From Terriglobia bacterium (GTDB lineage: Bacteria > Acidobacteriota > Terriglobia > Bryobacterales > Bryobacteraceae), in the NCBI GenBank assembly GCA_020073265.1, contig JAIQFN010000009.1:62001-126000 (forward strand): a DNA stretch of 64,000 nucleotides. Reading direction: 5' to 3'. A program made the translations under genes and the position numbers. Every line of letters starts with the position of its first letter. Position 1 is the stretch's first letter. Positions 1 through 8,755 of the stretch are shown here, piece by piece. The notes beneath the pieces were generated by a model. That model made no database searches, was not told the DNA's origin, and saw nothing but the letters and a program-made list of their open reading frames with translations.

Positions 1-11
1 GGTCGAAGCCA

Positions 12-1673
12 ATGACGAAATTCAAGCCAACGACTCAGGTCGATTTTGTGGTGATCGGCGCGGGCGGCGCCGGCGGCGTGATGGCCAAGGAGCTGTCCAC
101 GGCCGGCTTCCAGGTAGTGGTGCTGGAGCAAGGGCCGTACTTGCGCGAAAAGGATTTCCAGCTTGACGAGCTGAGGATCCGCAACACGCCGGCGCTGGTG
201 AACGATCACGCGCTGCAACCCAACACCTTCCGCAAGACCGAGCAGGAGAAGGCCGTGCTCGCTCCGGCTATCAGCTATGGCCGCTGCGTGGGCGGCGGGA
301 CGGTGCACTACACCGCCACGCATTGGCGCTTCCGCGAAATCGATTTCGTCGAGCGCACCCGGTTGGGACCGATTTCAGGAACGGGCTTCGCCGATTGGCC
401 CGTCACCTATGCCGACCTGGAACCTTATTACACCAAAGCCGAGTGGGACATGGGTTATTCGGGACTGGGCGGCGCCAATCCGTTTGAATCCCCGCGGTCG
501 AAGCCCTACCCGTTGCCGCCGATGCCGATGAAATCGTCGGGCATACTGCTGGACCATGCCGCGCAAAAACTGGGGCTGCATACAGCGCCGGTGCCCGTGG
601 CGATTCTGTCGCAGCCGTACAAGGGCCGCCAGGGATGTGTGCATTGCGGCTTCTGCGAGTGGTTCGGATGCAAGGTGGGCGCCAAGTCGAGTTCGCTCTC
701 CGCGCTTTTTCCAGCGGCCGAGAAGACCGGCCGCTGCGAGATCCGCGCCAATTCTTACGTGCGCGAGATCTCCACCGACAAGAGCGGCCGGGTGACCGGC
801 GTGGTTTATTTCGACGAGCAGAAGAAGGAAGTTGTGCAGAAAGCGAAAGCGGTGGTCCTGTGCGCCAACGGGTCGGAAACGCCCCGTCTGCTGCTGCTGT
901 CGAAGTCGAACCTGTTCCCGAACGGCCTGGCGAATTCGAGCGGAGTGGTCGGGAAATACCTGATGTGGGGCAGCAACGCCAGTGCGCACGGTATTTTCGA
1001 GCATCCGCTGAACGAGTTCAAGAGCGTGCAGGCCACGCGCTCGATCGAAGATTTCTACGAGTCCGATCCCAAGCGCGGCTTCTATGGCGGCGGCCGGATC
1101 GATGCGCGCTACGGATTCATGGGTCCTATCAGTTTTGCGCTGACGGGATTGCCTCCGGACGCGCCGCGCTGGGGATCCGGCTTCAAGCAGGCGTGCCAGG
1201 AATTTACGCGGACCATGGCGCTGCAGGCCTTTGCGACGTCGCTGCCGCTCGAAACCAATAACATTACTCTCGACCCGGACGTGAAGGACGCCTGGGGACT
1301 GCCGGCCATGCGCGTCACTTATAAGGACCATCCGGACGGCATCAAGACCAAGGAGTTCTTCCGGGAGCGCGCTCTGGAAATCCTGGACGCGGCGGGCGCC
1401 ATCAAGAAATGGGCCGGTCCGGTGGGCGAAACGCGCTCGGGCGGGCATCTCATGGGTACCTGCCGCATGGGGAACGATCCCAAGACTTCAGTGGTGGACA
1501 AGTTCAACCGCGCCCATGACGTTCCCAACCTATTTATCGTGGATGGAAGCAGCTTCGTCACCAGCGGGCGGAATCACCCCACCTGCACGATCGAGGCGCT
1601 GGCGTACCGCGCGGCCGAGAACATTGCCCGCTTGGCGAAGAGCGGAAGCTTGAAGGCGCCGGTCCGCTCCTAA
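12..1673 (+). CDS. GMC-family FAD oxidoreductase, gluconate 2-dehydrogenase large-subunit type
   Basis: 553-aa flavoprotein expected to oxidise an alcohol or sugar and pass electrons to a partner subunit or cytochrome. Seen: an N-terminal Rossmann motif GAGGAG (residues 16-21), a cysteine cluster CVHCGFCEWFGC (209-220) that could hold an Fe-S cluster as in bacterial FAD-sugar dehydrogenases, and the C-terminal GMC pattern HLMGTCRMG followed by GRNHPTCTIEAL, which supplies the active-site His pair. It is closely similar along its whole length to the second copy starting at 8752. That copy directly follows a subunit-3 gene, so a subunit-3 gene probably lies just left of this window (inference; only 11 bases precede the start). 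No signal peptide is present. If exported, it would ride on a Tat-bearing partner. The substrate cannot be told. Confidence 0.9.
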   Translation: MTKFKPTTQVDFVVIGAGGAGGVMAKELSTAGFQVVVLEQGPYLREKDFQLDELRIRNTPALVNDHALQPNTFRKTEQEKAVLAPAISYGRCVGGGTVHYTATHWRFREIDFVERTRLGPISGTGFADWPVTYADLEPYYTKAEWDMGYSGLGGANPFESPRSKPYPLPPMPMKSSGILLDHAAQKLGLHTAPVPVAILSQPYKGRQGCVHCGFCEWFGCKVGAKSSSLSALFPAAEKTGRCEIRANSYVREISTDKSGRVTGVVYFDEQKKEVVQKAKAVVLCANGSETPRLLLLSKSNLFPNGLANSSGVVGKYLMWGSNASAHGIFEHPLNEFKSVQATRSIEDFYESDPKRGFYGGGRIDARYGFMGPISFALTGLPPDAPRWGSGFKQACQEFTRTMALQAFATSLPLETNNITLDPDVKDAWGLPAMRVTYKDHPDGIKTKEFFRERALEILDAAGAIKKWAGPVGETRSGGHLMGTCRMGNDPKTSVVDKFNRAHDVPNLFIVDGSSFVTSGRNHPTCTIEALAYRAAENIARLAKSGSLKAPVRS

Positions 1674-1790
1674 CCCGTCATCCAGCAGACACCCTACGAC
1701 CGAAACAGATTTGTCATTCTGATCGTCTATACTCGTTGCAGCCTCAAGATTAGAAACAGACTCCCGAAAACCGGAAGCCAGGAGATGCTC

Positions 1791-3413
1791 ATGTTCCAAC
1801 AACACGTCAAAGGGTTTCGTCCCGAAAAAATTCTTACTGCGGCCGCCGCAGTCCTTTTCTTCAGCGTTTGCCAGACAGCCCCCGCCGCCACCGTATGCGT
1901 CAATCCGACGGGCGCTTCTGGATGTCAGCCCACGATTAGCAAAGCTGTCGCCGCGGCGGCGGCCGGAGACACAATTCAGGTAGCCGCCGGCACGTACAAG
2001 GAAAACGTCGTCATCAAAGCGCCGCTTGCGCTGATCGGCGCCGGAAGCGCGACCACGACTATCGACGCCACCGGCCTCCCCAACGGCGTTACCGTAGATG
2101 GCTCCGGCGCGGCCGGTCTTGGCAACATCGTGATCTCAGGATTCACCGTCCAGAACGCCAACTTCCAAGGCATCCTGGTGGAGAACGCATCCGCCGTAAC
2201 GATTTGGAACAACCAGATACTCAACAACAACAAGAGCCTGAATGTTTCAGGCAGCCTGCCCACCTGTCCCGGACTGCCCGATGCTTTAAAGGCCGGTGAG
2301 GACGAGGATTGCGGCGAAGGACTCCATTTGACCGGAGTGGATCACGCGGTGGTGTCGAACAATGTCATTCAAAACAACTCCGGCGGCATTCTGATTTCCG
2401 ACGACCTCGGGCCGATTCACGACATCGTGATCACCGGGAACCTGGTGAACGGCAACTCGCTGGATTGCGGAATCACGCTCGCCTCTCACAGCGGAATGGG
2501 CGTGTATCACAACACGATTTCCGGAAACACGTCGACGAACAATGGAAAGAAAGCGCCGGGCGCGGGCGCGGGCGTGGGCATTTTTGCTCCAGGACCCGGA
2601 AGCAAGGCTTACAGCAACGTGGTTGTCAACAACGTACTCACTGGAAACGGCCTGCCGGGCGTGACGATGCACAATCATGCCGCGCCTCCGGGAGCGCCTC
2701 CCGTGAATTTCAATGACAATGTCATCATCGGCAACGTCATTTCCAGCAACGCGGCCGACACTGAGGATGCCGCTACGCCCGGTCCTGCTGGGATCAACAT
2801 CTACAGCGTGGCGCCGATGAGCGGCACGATCGTTACTCAGAACACGATCAGCCAGGAGACCGTGGACCTGGCGGTCAACGCCCCCGGGCCGCTGGTTGCG
2901 ACGCTCAACAACTTCCTGGATTCGGTGGGCATCAACAGCAGCGGCGTGGGCACGGTGAACGCTACGCAGAACTGGTGGCGTTGCCCCGGTGGCCCGGGTA
3001 CGGGGGGATGCGCGATCGCGAGGGGTACGGGCGTGACCTTCACGCCGGTTCTCACCAGCTCTTTCACCGGCACGCTGCTTCCCGCGGCGCCCGGCAGCGG
3101 TACGACTCCCGGCAACGCCGGTGTCACGATCGTAGTCACCCTGGGAGGCGTAACCGCAGCCAACAATACTTTCCAGGCGAATACGAACCAGTTGATTCTG
3201 GATGCGTCCCAGTCGAAGTCCTCGAACCCGGGCGCTCTGTCCTATTCCTGGTCGCCGTCGCCTGGATTCCCGTTAGTGGGCGGAATCATTGGCGCGAATA
3301 CCGCGACGCCGACGTTCCAGCTCGGGCTTCCGTCAACATACCAGTTCACGTTGACGGTAACGGATTCGACGGGAGCGCAAGCTACCACCACCGTCACCGT
3401 GCAGTACATTTGA
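1791..3413 (+). CDS. Secreted right-handed parallel beta-helix protein with C-terminal PKD/Ig-like region
   Basis: 540-aa predicted exported protein. The start is set at the second of two in-frame ATGs (1785 and 1791) because AGGAG at 1780-1784 is correctly spaced only for 1791. Residues 1-32 form a Sec signal peptide ending near TAPAA. The middle carries repeated short strands rich in N-N-x-I/V and G-N-x-I/V (for example VVSNNVIQNNSGGILISDD), typical of pectate-lyase-like/NosD beta-helices. The last 90 residues (from about VTIVVTLGGV) look like a PKD or Ig-like fold (LSYSWSPSPGFPLVGG). Catalytic residues of a polysaccharide lyase cannot be identified, so activity is open: carbohydrate binding or cleavage at the cell surface are both possible. 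It stands alone between unrelated genes. Confidence 0.8.
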   Translation: MFQQHVKGFRPEKILTAAAAVLFFSVCQTAPAATVCVNPTGASGCQPTISKAVAAAAAGDTIQVAAGTYKENVVIKAPLALIGAGSATTTIDATGLPNGVTVDGSGAAGLGNIVISGFTVQNANFQGILVENASAVTIWNNQILNNNKSLNVSGSLPTCPGLPDALKAGEDEDCGEGLHLTGVDHAVVSNNVIQNNSGGILISDDLGPIHDIVITGNLVNGNSLDCGITLASHSGMGVYHNTISGNTSTNNGKKAPGAGAGVGIFAPGPGSKAYSNVVVNNVLTGNGLPGVTMHNHAAPPGAPPVNFNDNVIIGNVISSNAADTEDAATPGPAGINIYSVAPMSGTIVTQNTISQETVDLAVNAPGPLVATLNNFLDSVGINSSGVGTVNATQNWWRCPGGPGTGGCAIARGTGVTFTPVLTSSFTGTLLPAAPGSGTTPGNAGVTIVVTLGGVTAANNTFQANTNQLILDASQSKSSNPGALSYSWSPSPGFPLVGGIIGANTATPTFQLGLPSTYQFTLTVTDSTGAQATTTVTVQYI

Positions 3414-3501
3414 GCCAAGCTGCCGGCGCCTGAGGCGCAACCAACGCTGGATCGCGTGCGATGCCGGCGTGGCCTGAGCCGAACCGGAGTATACTAGCGC
3501 C

Positions 3502-4386
3502 ATGCGAACTCTGCTGCTGTCGCTGGTTCTTACGGTCGCGGTTCAGGCCGCCGGCATCGACGCCAAAGTCAAAGATGGGTACGCCGATTCGAACGGCGTG
3601 AAGATTCACTACGCCAGTCTGGGAAGCGGGCCGCTGATCGTGATGATCCACGGCTTCCCCGACTTCTGGTACAGCTGGCGCGACCAGATGGCAGCGCTGT
3701 CGGATCGCTACCAGTGCGTCGCCATCGACCAGCGCGGCTACAACCTGAGCGACAAACCCAAGGGCGTCGAAAACTACGACATGAAGTTCCTGGTCGGCGA
3801 TGTCGCGGCGGTGATCAAATCGCTGGGGCGCGACAAGGCCGTCATCGTCGGGCATGACTGGGGCGGCATGGTCGCCTGGACGTTTGCGATGATGAATCCG
3901 CAGATGACCGACAAATTGATCATCCTGAATCTGCCGCATCCCCGCGGACTCGCGCGCGAGCTGGCGCACAATCCGCAGCAGCAGAAGAACAGCCAATACG
4001 CGCGCAACTTCCAGCAGCCGGACGCCGCATCCAAGGTGACCGCCGAAGGTCTGGCAGGCCGCTTCAAAGATCCCGAGTTGCATGCCAAGTACCTGGAGGC
4101 GTTCCAGCGCTCCGACATTGAAGCCATGCTCAACTACTACAAGGCCAACTACCCGCGCGAACCATATACTGAGAACACTTCGCCGGTGGTGAAGGTGCAA
4201 GCGCCGGTGCTGGAATTCCACGGATTGAAGGACACCGCGCTGCTAGCGGGCGCGCTGAACGATACCTGGGAGTGGCTGGCCAAGGATTACACGCTGGTGA
4301 CGGTTCCGGACGCCGGCCACTGGGTGCAGCAAGACGCGTCAGACTTCGTCTCGCGGACCATGAAAGCCTGGCTCAGCATTCACTGA
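3502..4386 (+). CDS. Exported alpha/beta hydrolase, epoxide hydrolase/haloacetate dehalogenase-like
   Basis: 294 aa with a short signal peptide (residues 1-17, cut near VQAAG). The alpha/beta-hydrolase core is clear: oxyanion motif [10 protein letters not shown] (50-59), [11 protein letters not shown], nucleophile elbow GHDWGG with Asp119 in the nucleophile place, and a C-terminal DAGHWVQQD supplying the catalytic His. An Asp rather than Ser nucleophile with HGFP places it among epoxide hydrolases and haloalkane/haloacetate dehalogenases; which reaction it runs cannot be decided. TATACT stands just upstream (about 3488-3495) with GGAG. Its 3' end converges on the minus-strand operon that ends at 4399. 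Confidence 0.85.
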   Translation: MRTLLLSLVLTVAVQAAGIDAKVKDGYADSNGVKIHYASLGSGPLIVMIHGFPDFWYSWRDQMAALSDRYQCVAIDQRGYNLSDKPKGVENYDMKFLVGDVAAVIKSLGRDKAVIVGHDWGGMVAWTFAMMNPQMTDKLIILNLPHPRGLARELAHNPQQQKNSQYARNFQQPDAASKVTAEGLAGRFKDPELHAKYLEAFQRSDIEAMLNYYKANYPREPYTENTSPVVKVQAPVLEFHGLKDTALLAGALNDTWEWLAKDYTLVTVPDAGHWVQQDASDFVSRTMKAWLSIH

Positions 4387-4398
4387 CGCCGTCGGCCG

Positions 4399-4686
4399 TT
4401 ACACACCTTCGACCGCGACAGATTCGGTGTAGGCCACGCTTTGCCGTAGATTCTTTAACGGCTGATATTCAGGATCGGCATCCAACGCCTGGATCGATTT
4501 CAGGCTGGGGAAGCGGAACAGCACCAGCCGGTTCGGACGCCAATCGCCTTCCAGGACCTCGCATTTTCCTCCGCGCGCCAGGTACTCGCCGCCGTGCTTG
4601 CGAATCAGCGCGGGCACTTCCGCCTTGTAGCGCTCGTAGGCGACCGGGTCGTTCACCCGGATATTCACGATCAGGTAGGCGGGCAT
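4399..4686 (-). CDS. DUF1330-family small protein
   Basis: 95 aa, compact ferredoxin-like alpha+beta protein. Family hallmarks are the opening AYLIVNIRVNDPVAYERYKAEVP, the GGEYLARGG turn, and RLVLFRFPSLKSIQAL before a C-terminal helix. No biochemical role is known for DUF1330; by fold these resemble dimeric alpha-beta-barrel enzymes. It is the last gene of a minus-strand operon: its ATG lies 3 bases beyond the stop of the penicillin acylase gene, so translation is probably coupled. Confidence 0.85.
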   Translation of the reverse strand: MPAYLIVNIRVNDPVAYERYKAEVPALIRKHGGEYLARGGKCEVLEGDWRPNRLVLFRFPSLKSIQALDADPEYQPLKNLRQSVAYTESVAVEGV

Positions 4687-4689
4687 GGG

Positions 4690-6801
4690 CTAGAAAGTCT
4701 CGCGCTTCTCCAGATTCCGTTCGATCTCGGCGCGTTCGCGCCACACCGGATGCAGTCGCTTCTCCATCATCAGCGGCAACTGATCTTCTTGATGAACGGA
4801 GCCGGGCTGCGAAGAATTGCCGTAGCTCAGCGCGCACTGCGCACGCTGCGCGGCGGCGAACTCGATGGCGCACACGAAGGTCTCTCCGCTGGCCGCGTAA
4901 TACCGGTCTCCCACTTTTTTGGAGTAGGTGATGGTGCGGAACACGCCCAGGCGCCCTGGTCCGCCGTCGCCCGGAACATCGGCTGTGCCAGCCGCGAAGC
5001 GATTCACTTGTCCCCATTGGACGTCCAGCGATCCGTAAGTCTTCCGGCATTCTGCGGCCGCCTTAGCCAACGCTTCGAGCGCGCGCGCGCTGTCGGCCAG
5101 GCCGTACGCCGATTGCACCGGATACGCAGGATCGAACTTCACTCGCAGGCGCTCGTCGATGTCTCCGTTAGTCCCGAAGTATTGATCCGCGAAAATCCTG
5201 AAGAGTACCGCGCCGCGGCTGTTGATGTCCGTCGCCCGATCCCACTGCGCCAACACGGCCGCCGCTTCCTTGACCGCCGGATCGCTCGAACCCTCGGCGG
5301 CCTTGAACAGATCGGGCAGCACGGCGTCGGCCAACTCCACGCGCGTCGACAGCTTGTTGGCGAGCAGCGTCTCGTAGCTGATCTTGGGCTGCTCGGTGAT
5401 CATGTGCAGCGAGCGCTTGGTGCGGAACAGCGTGTTCCCCATCTTGAGCGGCGCCACGTAGGGCGGGTACTTGGACGCGTCGAGCGGCGGCAGCGTGGTC
5501 CACCACGGCGGTTCGTTGGTGTTCTGGTTGAAACCGGCCTTGGGGTCGATCGACTTCGGCAGCTCGTCGAACGATAGATAGCCGTCCCACATCGTTTTCG
5601 AAGTGTCGCCCGGAACGACGCCCGCCCAGTAGGCCTGATCGCCGGTCTTGCGCCGCGGAACCAGCCCGTTGAACACCAGCATGATGTGGCCTTGGGCGTC
5701 GGCGTAGTTGGCGTTCCACATCGGCACGCAACCCATGCGCAGCGCGTCTTTGAATTGATCGAGGTTGGTCGCCTCGCCCATGCGGAACCACTGTTCGAGC
5801 ATCTTCGGGCGGTCGAGTCCGGCGACGCGCATCGCGATGGTGGCACCCTGCTGGTCGAAGACCACCGGTCCCTGGACGCTGCGGCGGATTTCGAGTCGCT
5901 CCTCTTTGAAAGAACCGTCCGCCTGCTTGATCTTCAGCGTCTTGGTCTGGCGCTCGAAGTCGCGCAGCGCGCCGTCGAATTCGTATTGCCCGCCTTTCAC
6001 CTTGAGCGCGTAGAAATCCACCGTGTCGATGGTGTTGACGGTCCGGCCCCACCCGGCGTGCGGGTTGAAGCCGACCACCGGCGTCGGGAATCCGATCTGC
6101 GGCGCGCCATAGAGGTCGTAGCCCGGTCCCACCAGGTGCACTTCCATGTAACGGTAGAAAGTGTCGCCCCAGTTCAAATGCGGATTGATGATCAGCATGG
6201 CGTTGCCGCTGGCCGAATGCGAAGGCCCGATGGTCCAGGTGTTGGAGCCGGGCACCGCGTCGGGATCCTCGCGCCAAATCTGCGACACGGGGCGGCCCTT
6301 CAGGTATGCCTTCGACTCACGCTCGGCGCGCTCCATGGACCCCATGTACATGTAATGGACGGCTCGCAGCGTGTGCTCGACCACGTCCAGGCCGGAGACC
6401 GGAAGCACCACGCGCGACTCTGGCGCGATCGAGTCCGGATGCGCCTGGGCGTAATCGTTGATGCCCCGCGCGAATGCGTCCAGGTATTTGCGGAACTCGG
6501 GATCCTGCGCTTCGTACCAAGTTTTGGCGCGCTCCGGAACGCCGTTGAGCTGCAGCCAGCGGTCGAGCGCAAGGTGCGACGCTCCCCAGTACTCGGCCGC
6601 GCGCCCGCGCGATTCGCCATAGAGCCGCAGCAGCAAGTTGCCTTGGGCCTGAGCCTGCGCCCAGCCTTCTGCGTAGAACATGGACTCGCGATCGGCTGCG
6701 AAGATGTGGGCGACGCCGTAGCGGTCCCACAGTATTTCGGTCTTAGCGGCGGCGGAAGCAGCGCTCGCCGCGAGGACGAAGGCAAGCAGGCAGGTGCGCA
6801 T
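4690..6801 (-). CDS. Penicillin acylase family protein (N-terminal-nucleophile amidase, AHL/penicillin acylase type)
   Basis: 703-aa precursor with a signal peptide (residues 1-19). Family members are self-cleaved into alpha and beta chains, and the new N-terminal Ser of the beta chain is the nucleophile. Here the processing site is visible as VPGSNTWTIGPSHS, placing the nucleophile at about Ser186, followed by the conserved HLNWGDTFYR. The length is slightly below the usual 750-850 aa but no domain seems missing. The likely location is the periplasm. The substrate (acyl-homoserine lactone, cyclic lipopeptide or beta-lactam side chain) cannot be read from sequence. It is the middle gene of a three-gene minus-strand run (8166 to 4399), 30 bases after the preceding gene. 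Confidence 0.9.
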   Translation of the reverse strand: MRTCLLAFVLAASAASAAAKTEILWDRYGVAHIFAADRESMFYAEGWAQAQAQGNLLLRLYGESRGRAAEYWGASHLALDRWLQLNGVPERAKTWYEAQDPEFRKYLDAFARGINDYAQAHPDSIAPESRVVLPVSGLDVVEHTLRAVHYMYMGSMERAERESKAYLKGRPVSQIWREDPDAVPGSNTWTIGPSHSASGNAMLIINPHLNWGDTFYRYMEVHLVGPGYDLYGAPQIGFPTPVVGFNPHAGWGRTVNTIDTVDFYALKVKGGQYEFDGALRDFERQTKTLKIKQADGSFKEERLEIRRSVQGPVVFDQQGATIAMRVAGLDRPKMLEQWFRMGEATNLDQFKDALRMGCVPMWNANYADAQGHIMLVFNGLVPRRKTGDQAYWAGVVPGDTSKTMWDGYLSFDELPKSIDPKAGFNQNTNEPPWWTTLPPLDASKYPPYVAPLKMGNTLFRTKRSLHMITEQPKISYETLLANKLSTRVELADAVLPDLFKAAEGSSDPAVKEAAAVLAQWDRATDINSRGAVLFRIFADQYFGTNGDIDERLRVKFDPAYPVQSAYGLADSARALEALAKAAAECRKTYGSLDVQWGQVNRFAAGTADVPGDGGPGRLGVFRTITYSKKVGDRYYAASGETFVCAIEFAAAQRAQCALSYGNSSQPGSVHQEDQLPLMMEKRLHPVWRERAEIERNLEKRETF

Positions 6802-6831
6802 AGCTCCACCGAGTCTATCGCAACGACGGGC

Positions 6832-8166
6832 TCAGTGGCCGGCAGGGTTCGGCGGCGGCGTGGTGATCCAATTCGATTCGTAATTGAGCGGAACGACGTA
6901 CCGGCGGCTGGACGTACGGAAGATGAAAGTGCTCACGCTCGTTGACCGCCCTACCGGCGGCAGAACAATAGGAGCGCCTCGCACGCGCAAGCCCGAGCTG
7001 CTGTCTGGCACCACAGGCAATTCATCCCGACGATCCAGCCGGGCATAGATGGGAGAGGATGCGCCGTCTACGTCCAGACTCTCGAGCAGGATCGCGATGG
7101 AATAGGCCGGCGAGGCGAGCCAATGTTGCATCTGAACGATGCGGCCATGCACGGTGGCTCCGGCCGGGATCAGGACTTCTTTGGATCGATTGTCGCGCAC
7201 CGGTTTGCGGACCTCAGCCAGGACAGCGTCGCCGGCCGCGGCTGTATCCGTGTCGATGGGCGCGGTGAACGCGAGCGTGATCTTCAAACCTGCCGGAAGA
7301 GACTGGGGAGCCGGTCTCGCGGCGGCCGCTGCGGCGGAAGCCGTGGACTGGACATCGCCAAAGCTCAAAGTCGCTTCGCCGCGATATTCACGGCAGCTCG
7401 AATACCTGGACGTGGCCTGTGTTTCCTGAGTGTCCTGCATGATGTTGTACAGCACGCTTTGCTGCGGTATTAGGAAATCGCCGCTGTCGAAGCGGACGCG
7501 CGAATAGTCGGCGGTCAACCGAACCTCGCAGGCATTGGTCTCCGGCGATAGTTCGCTGGAGCGATAACTCATGCGCCGGAGATCGAACGACGCGGGATCG
7601 ATCCACAGTTCACCGTCGTAAGACGAGGCGATCCAATCGCCGGCCCTCCCGCCTCGGACCATCAAGTGGCTGGCTTCCACCGGAACTTGAAAGCGGTAAT
7701 GGAACACTCGGGTGTTGCTGACTGAATCCTCACCCAGGTACTGGAAAGCTGCGCGGTCGTTGATGAATACATCCTGAAGCAGGGGGCCGAACGGGCCGGT
7801 GCCAAATGGGCCGCCGACCAAATCCACAATGCTGCGCGAATCGAAGTGGTTCGCGCCGGCCCACGAACCGATCTCGACGCCGCCGGAGACTTTGACGTCC
7901 AGACGCAGCCGGTCCGTGGCGTTGAGATTCAGCTTGTAGGACTTCTTGCGAGCCTCGGCGCTGATCTTGTCGCAGGATGGAGGCGGCTCCTCAGGCAACG
8001 CGCGCACGAAATACTCGCGGTCGACCGTCTGAACGCAGGTGTAGTTCGGCAGGCGCCGTTCGCGCTCGATCATCTGGTCGCGAGCATGCACCAGAACATC
8101 GGTGGGATCGCGAGGCGTCTGCGCCTGGATAGCCAGCGCAACAAGGGCGATCCACAAGGCCCGCAT
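6832..8166 (-). CDS. Secreted protein of unknown function, Acidobacteria-type
   Basis: 444 aa from ATG 8166, chosen because it begins a clear Sec signal peptide (MRALWIALVALAIQA); an upstream in-frame extension to 8382 would run antisense through the start of the divergent gene. GGAGG lies 12 bases before the start. The mature part is rich in beta strands, with a Cys-containing segment YTCVQTVDREYF near the N-terminus. A C-terminal region (LKITLAFTAPIDTDTAAAGD... LIPAGATVHGRIVQM) resembles the small beta-barrel seen in secretion-channel and pilus-associated proteins. No enzyme motif was recognised. It is the first gene of the operon with the penicillin acylase and DUF1330 genes, and is divergent from the subunit-3 gene at 8234 across 67 bp. 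Confidence 0.7.
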   Translation of the reverse strand: MRALWIALVALAIQAQTPRDPTDVLVHARDQMIERERRLPNYTCVQTVDREYFVRALPEEPPPSCDKISAEARKKSYKLNLNATDRLRLDVKVSGGVEIGSWAGANHFDSRSIVDLVGGPFGTGPFGPLLQDVFINDRAAFQYLGEDSVSNTRVFHYRFQVPVEASHLMVRGGRAGDWIASSYDGELWIDPASFDLRRMSYRSSELSPETNACEVRLTADYSRVRFDSGDFLIPQQSVLYNIMQDTQETQATSRYSSCREYRGEATLSFGDVQSTASAAAAAARPAPQSLPAGLKITLAFTAPIDTDTAAAGDAVLAEVRKPVRDNRSKEVLIPAGATVHGRIVQMQHWLASPAYSIAILLESLDVDGASSPIYARLDRRDELPVVPDSSSGLRVRGAPIVLPPVGRSTSVSTFIFRTSSRRYVVPLNYESNWITTPPPNPAGH

Positions 8167-8233
8167 ATTCACAGAATACCTCCAAGCGTTGAGGAATCCT
8201 GCCCGTAAGGGACGCTCTGTGGTAACGTCGGGC

Positions 8234-8755
8234 ATGCATATCAGCCGGCGCGAATGGATGCTGGCCGCGGCCTGCTGGGGCGAGCTGCTGCGCGCGCAAA
8301 CCAAGCGGTTTTCCTGGTTGGATTCTGCGACGGCGGCGGAGATCGAAGCCATCGCCAGCCAGATCATCCCGGATGACGACACACCCGGCGCGAAGCAAGC
8401 CGGCGTGATCTACTTCATCGACGGCGCACTGGCCGGATACGACCTGGATCAGCGCGAGTTGTACCAGCGCGGGCTGGCCGAGACCCAGGTCAAGCGCGCC
8501 GCAATGTTCCCCGGTTCATCGAGCATCGCAAGCCTCGCCAAGGACCAGCAAATCGCCTTGCTGAAGGCCATCGAGCAGACCGAGTTCTTCCAGCAAGTGC
8601 GCCGCCACACGGTGCTGGGATTTTTCGGACATCCGAAGTACGGCGGCAATCGCGGCCTAGCGGGTTGGAAGCTGATCGGCGTCGAGCACCAGATGGAATA
8701 CCAGCCGCCCTTCGGTTACTACGACGCCGAAGTCTCACGCGAAGGTTCGAATTGA
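8234..8755 (+). CDS. Gluconate 2-dehydrogenase subunit 3-like protein (Tat substrate)
   Basis: 173 aa from ATG 8234. The N-terminus ISRREWMLAAACWGELLRAQ is a twin-arginine signal. The body has the family pattern LDSATAAEIEAIASQIIPDDDTPGAKQAGVIYFID and the C-terminal GFFGHPKYGGNRGLAGWKLIG. In known FAD-sugar/gluconate dehydrogenases the small subunit is required for folding and Tat co-export of the cytosolic-start flavoprotein. Its stop codon overlaps the TTG start of the GMC gene (TTGA at 8752-8755), so the two are translationally coupled and should form one complex. Confidence 0.88.
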   Translation: MHISRREWMLAAACWGELLRAQTKRFSWLDSATAAEIEAIASQIIPDDDTPGAKQAGVIYFIDGALAGYDLDQRELYQRGLAETQVKRAAMFPGSSSIASLAKDQQIALLKAIEQTEFFQQVRRHTVLGFFGHPKYGGNRGLAGWKLIGVEHQMEYQPPFGYYDAEVSREGSN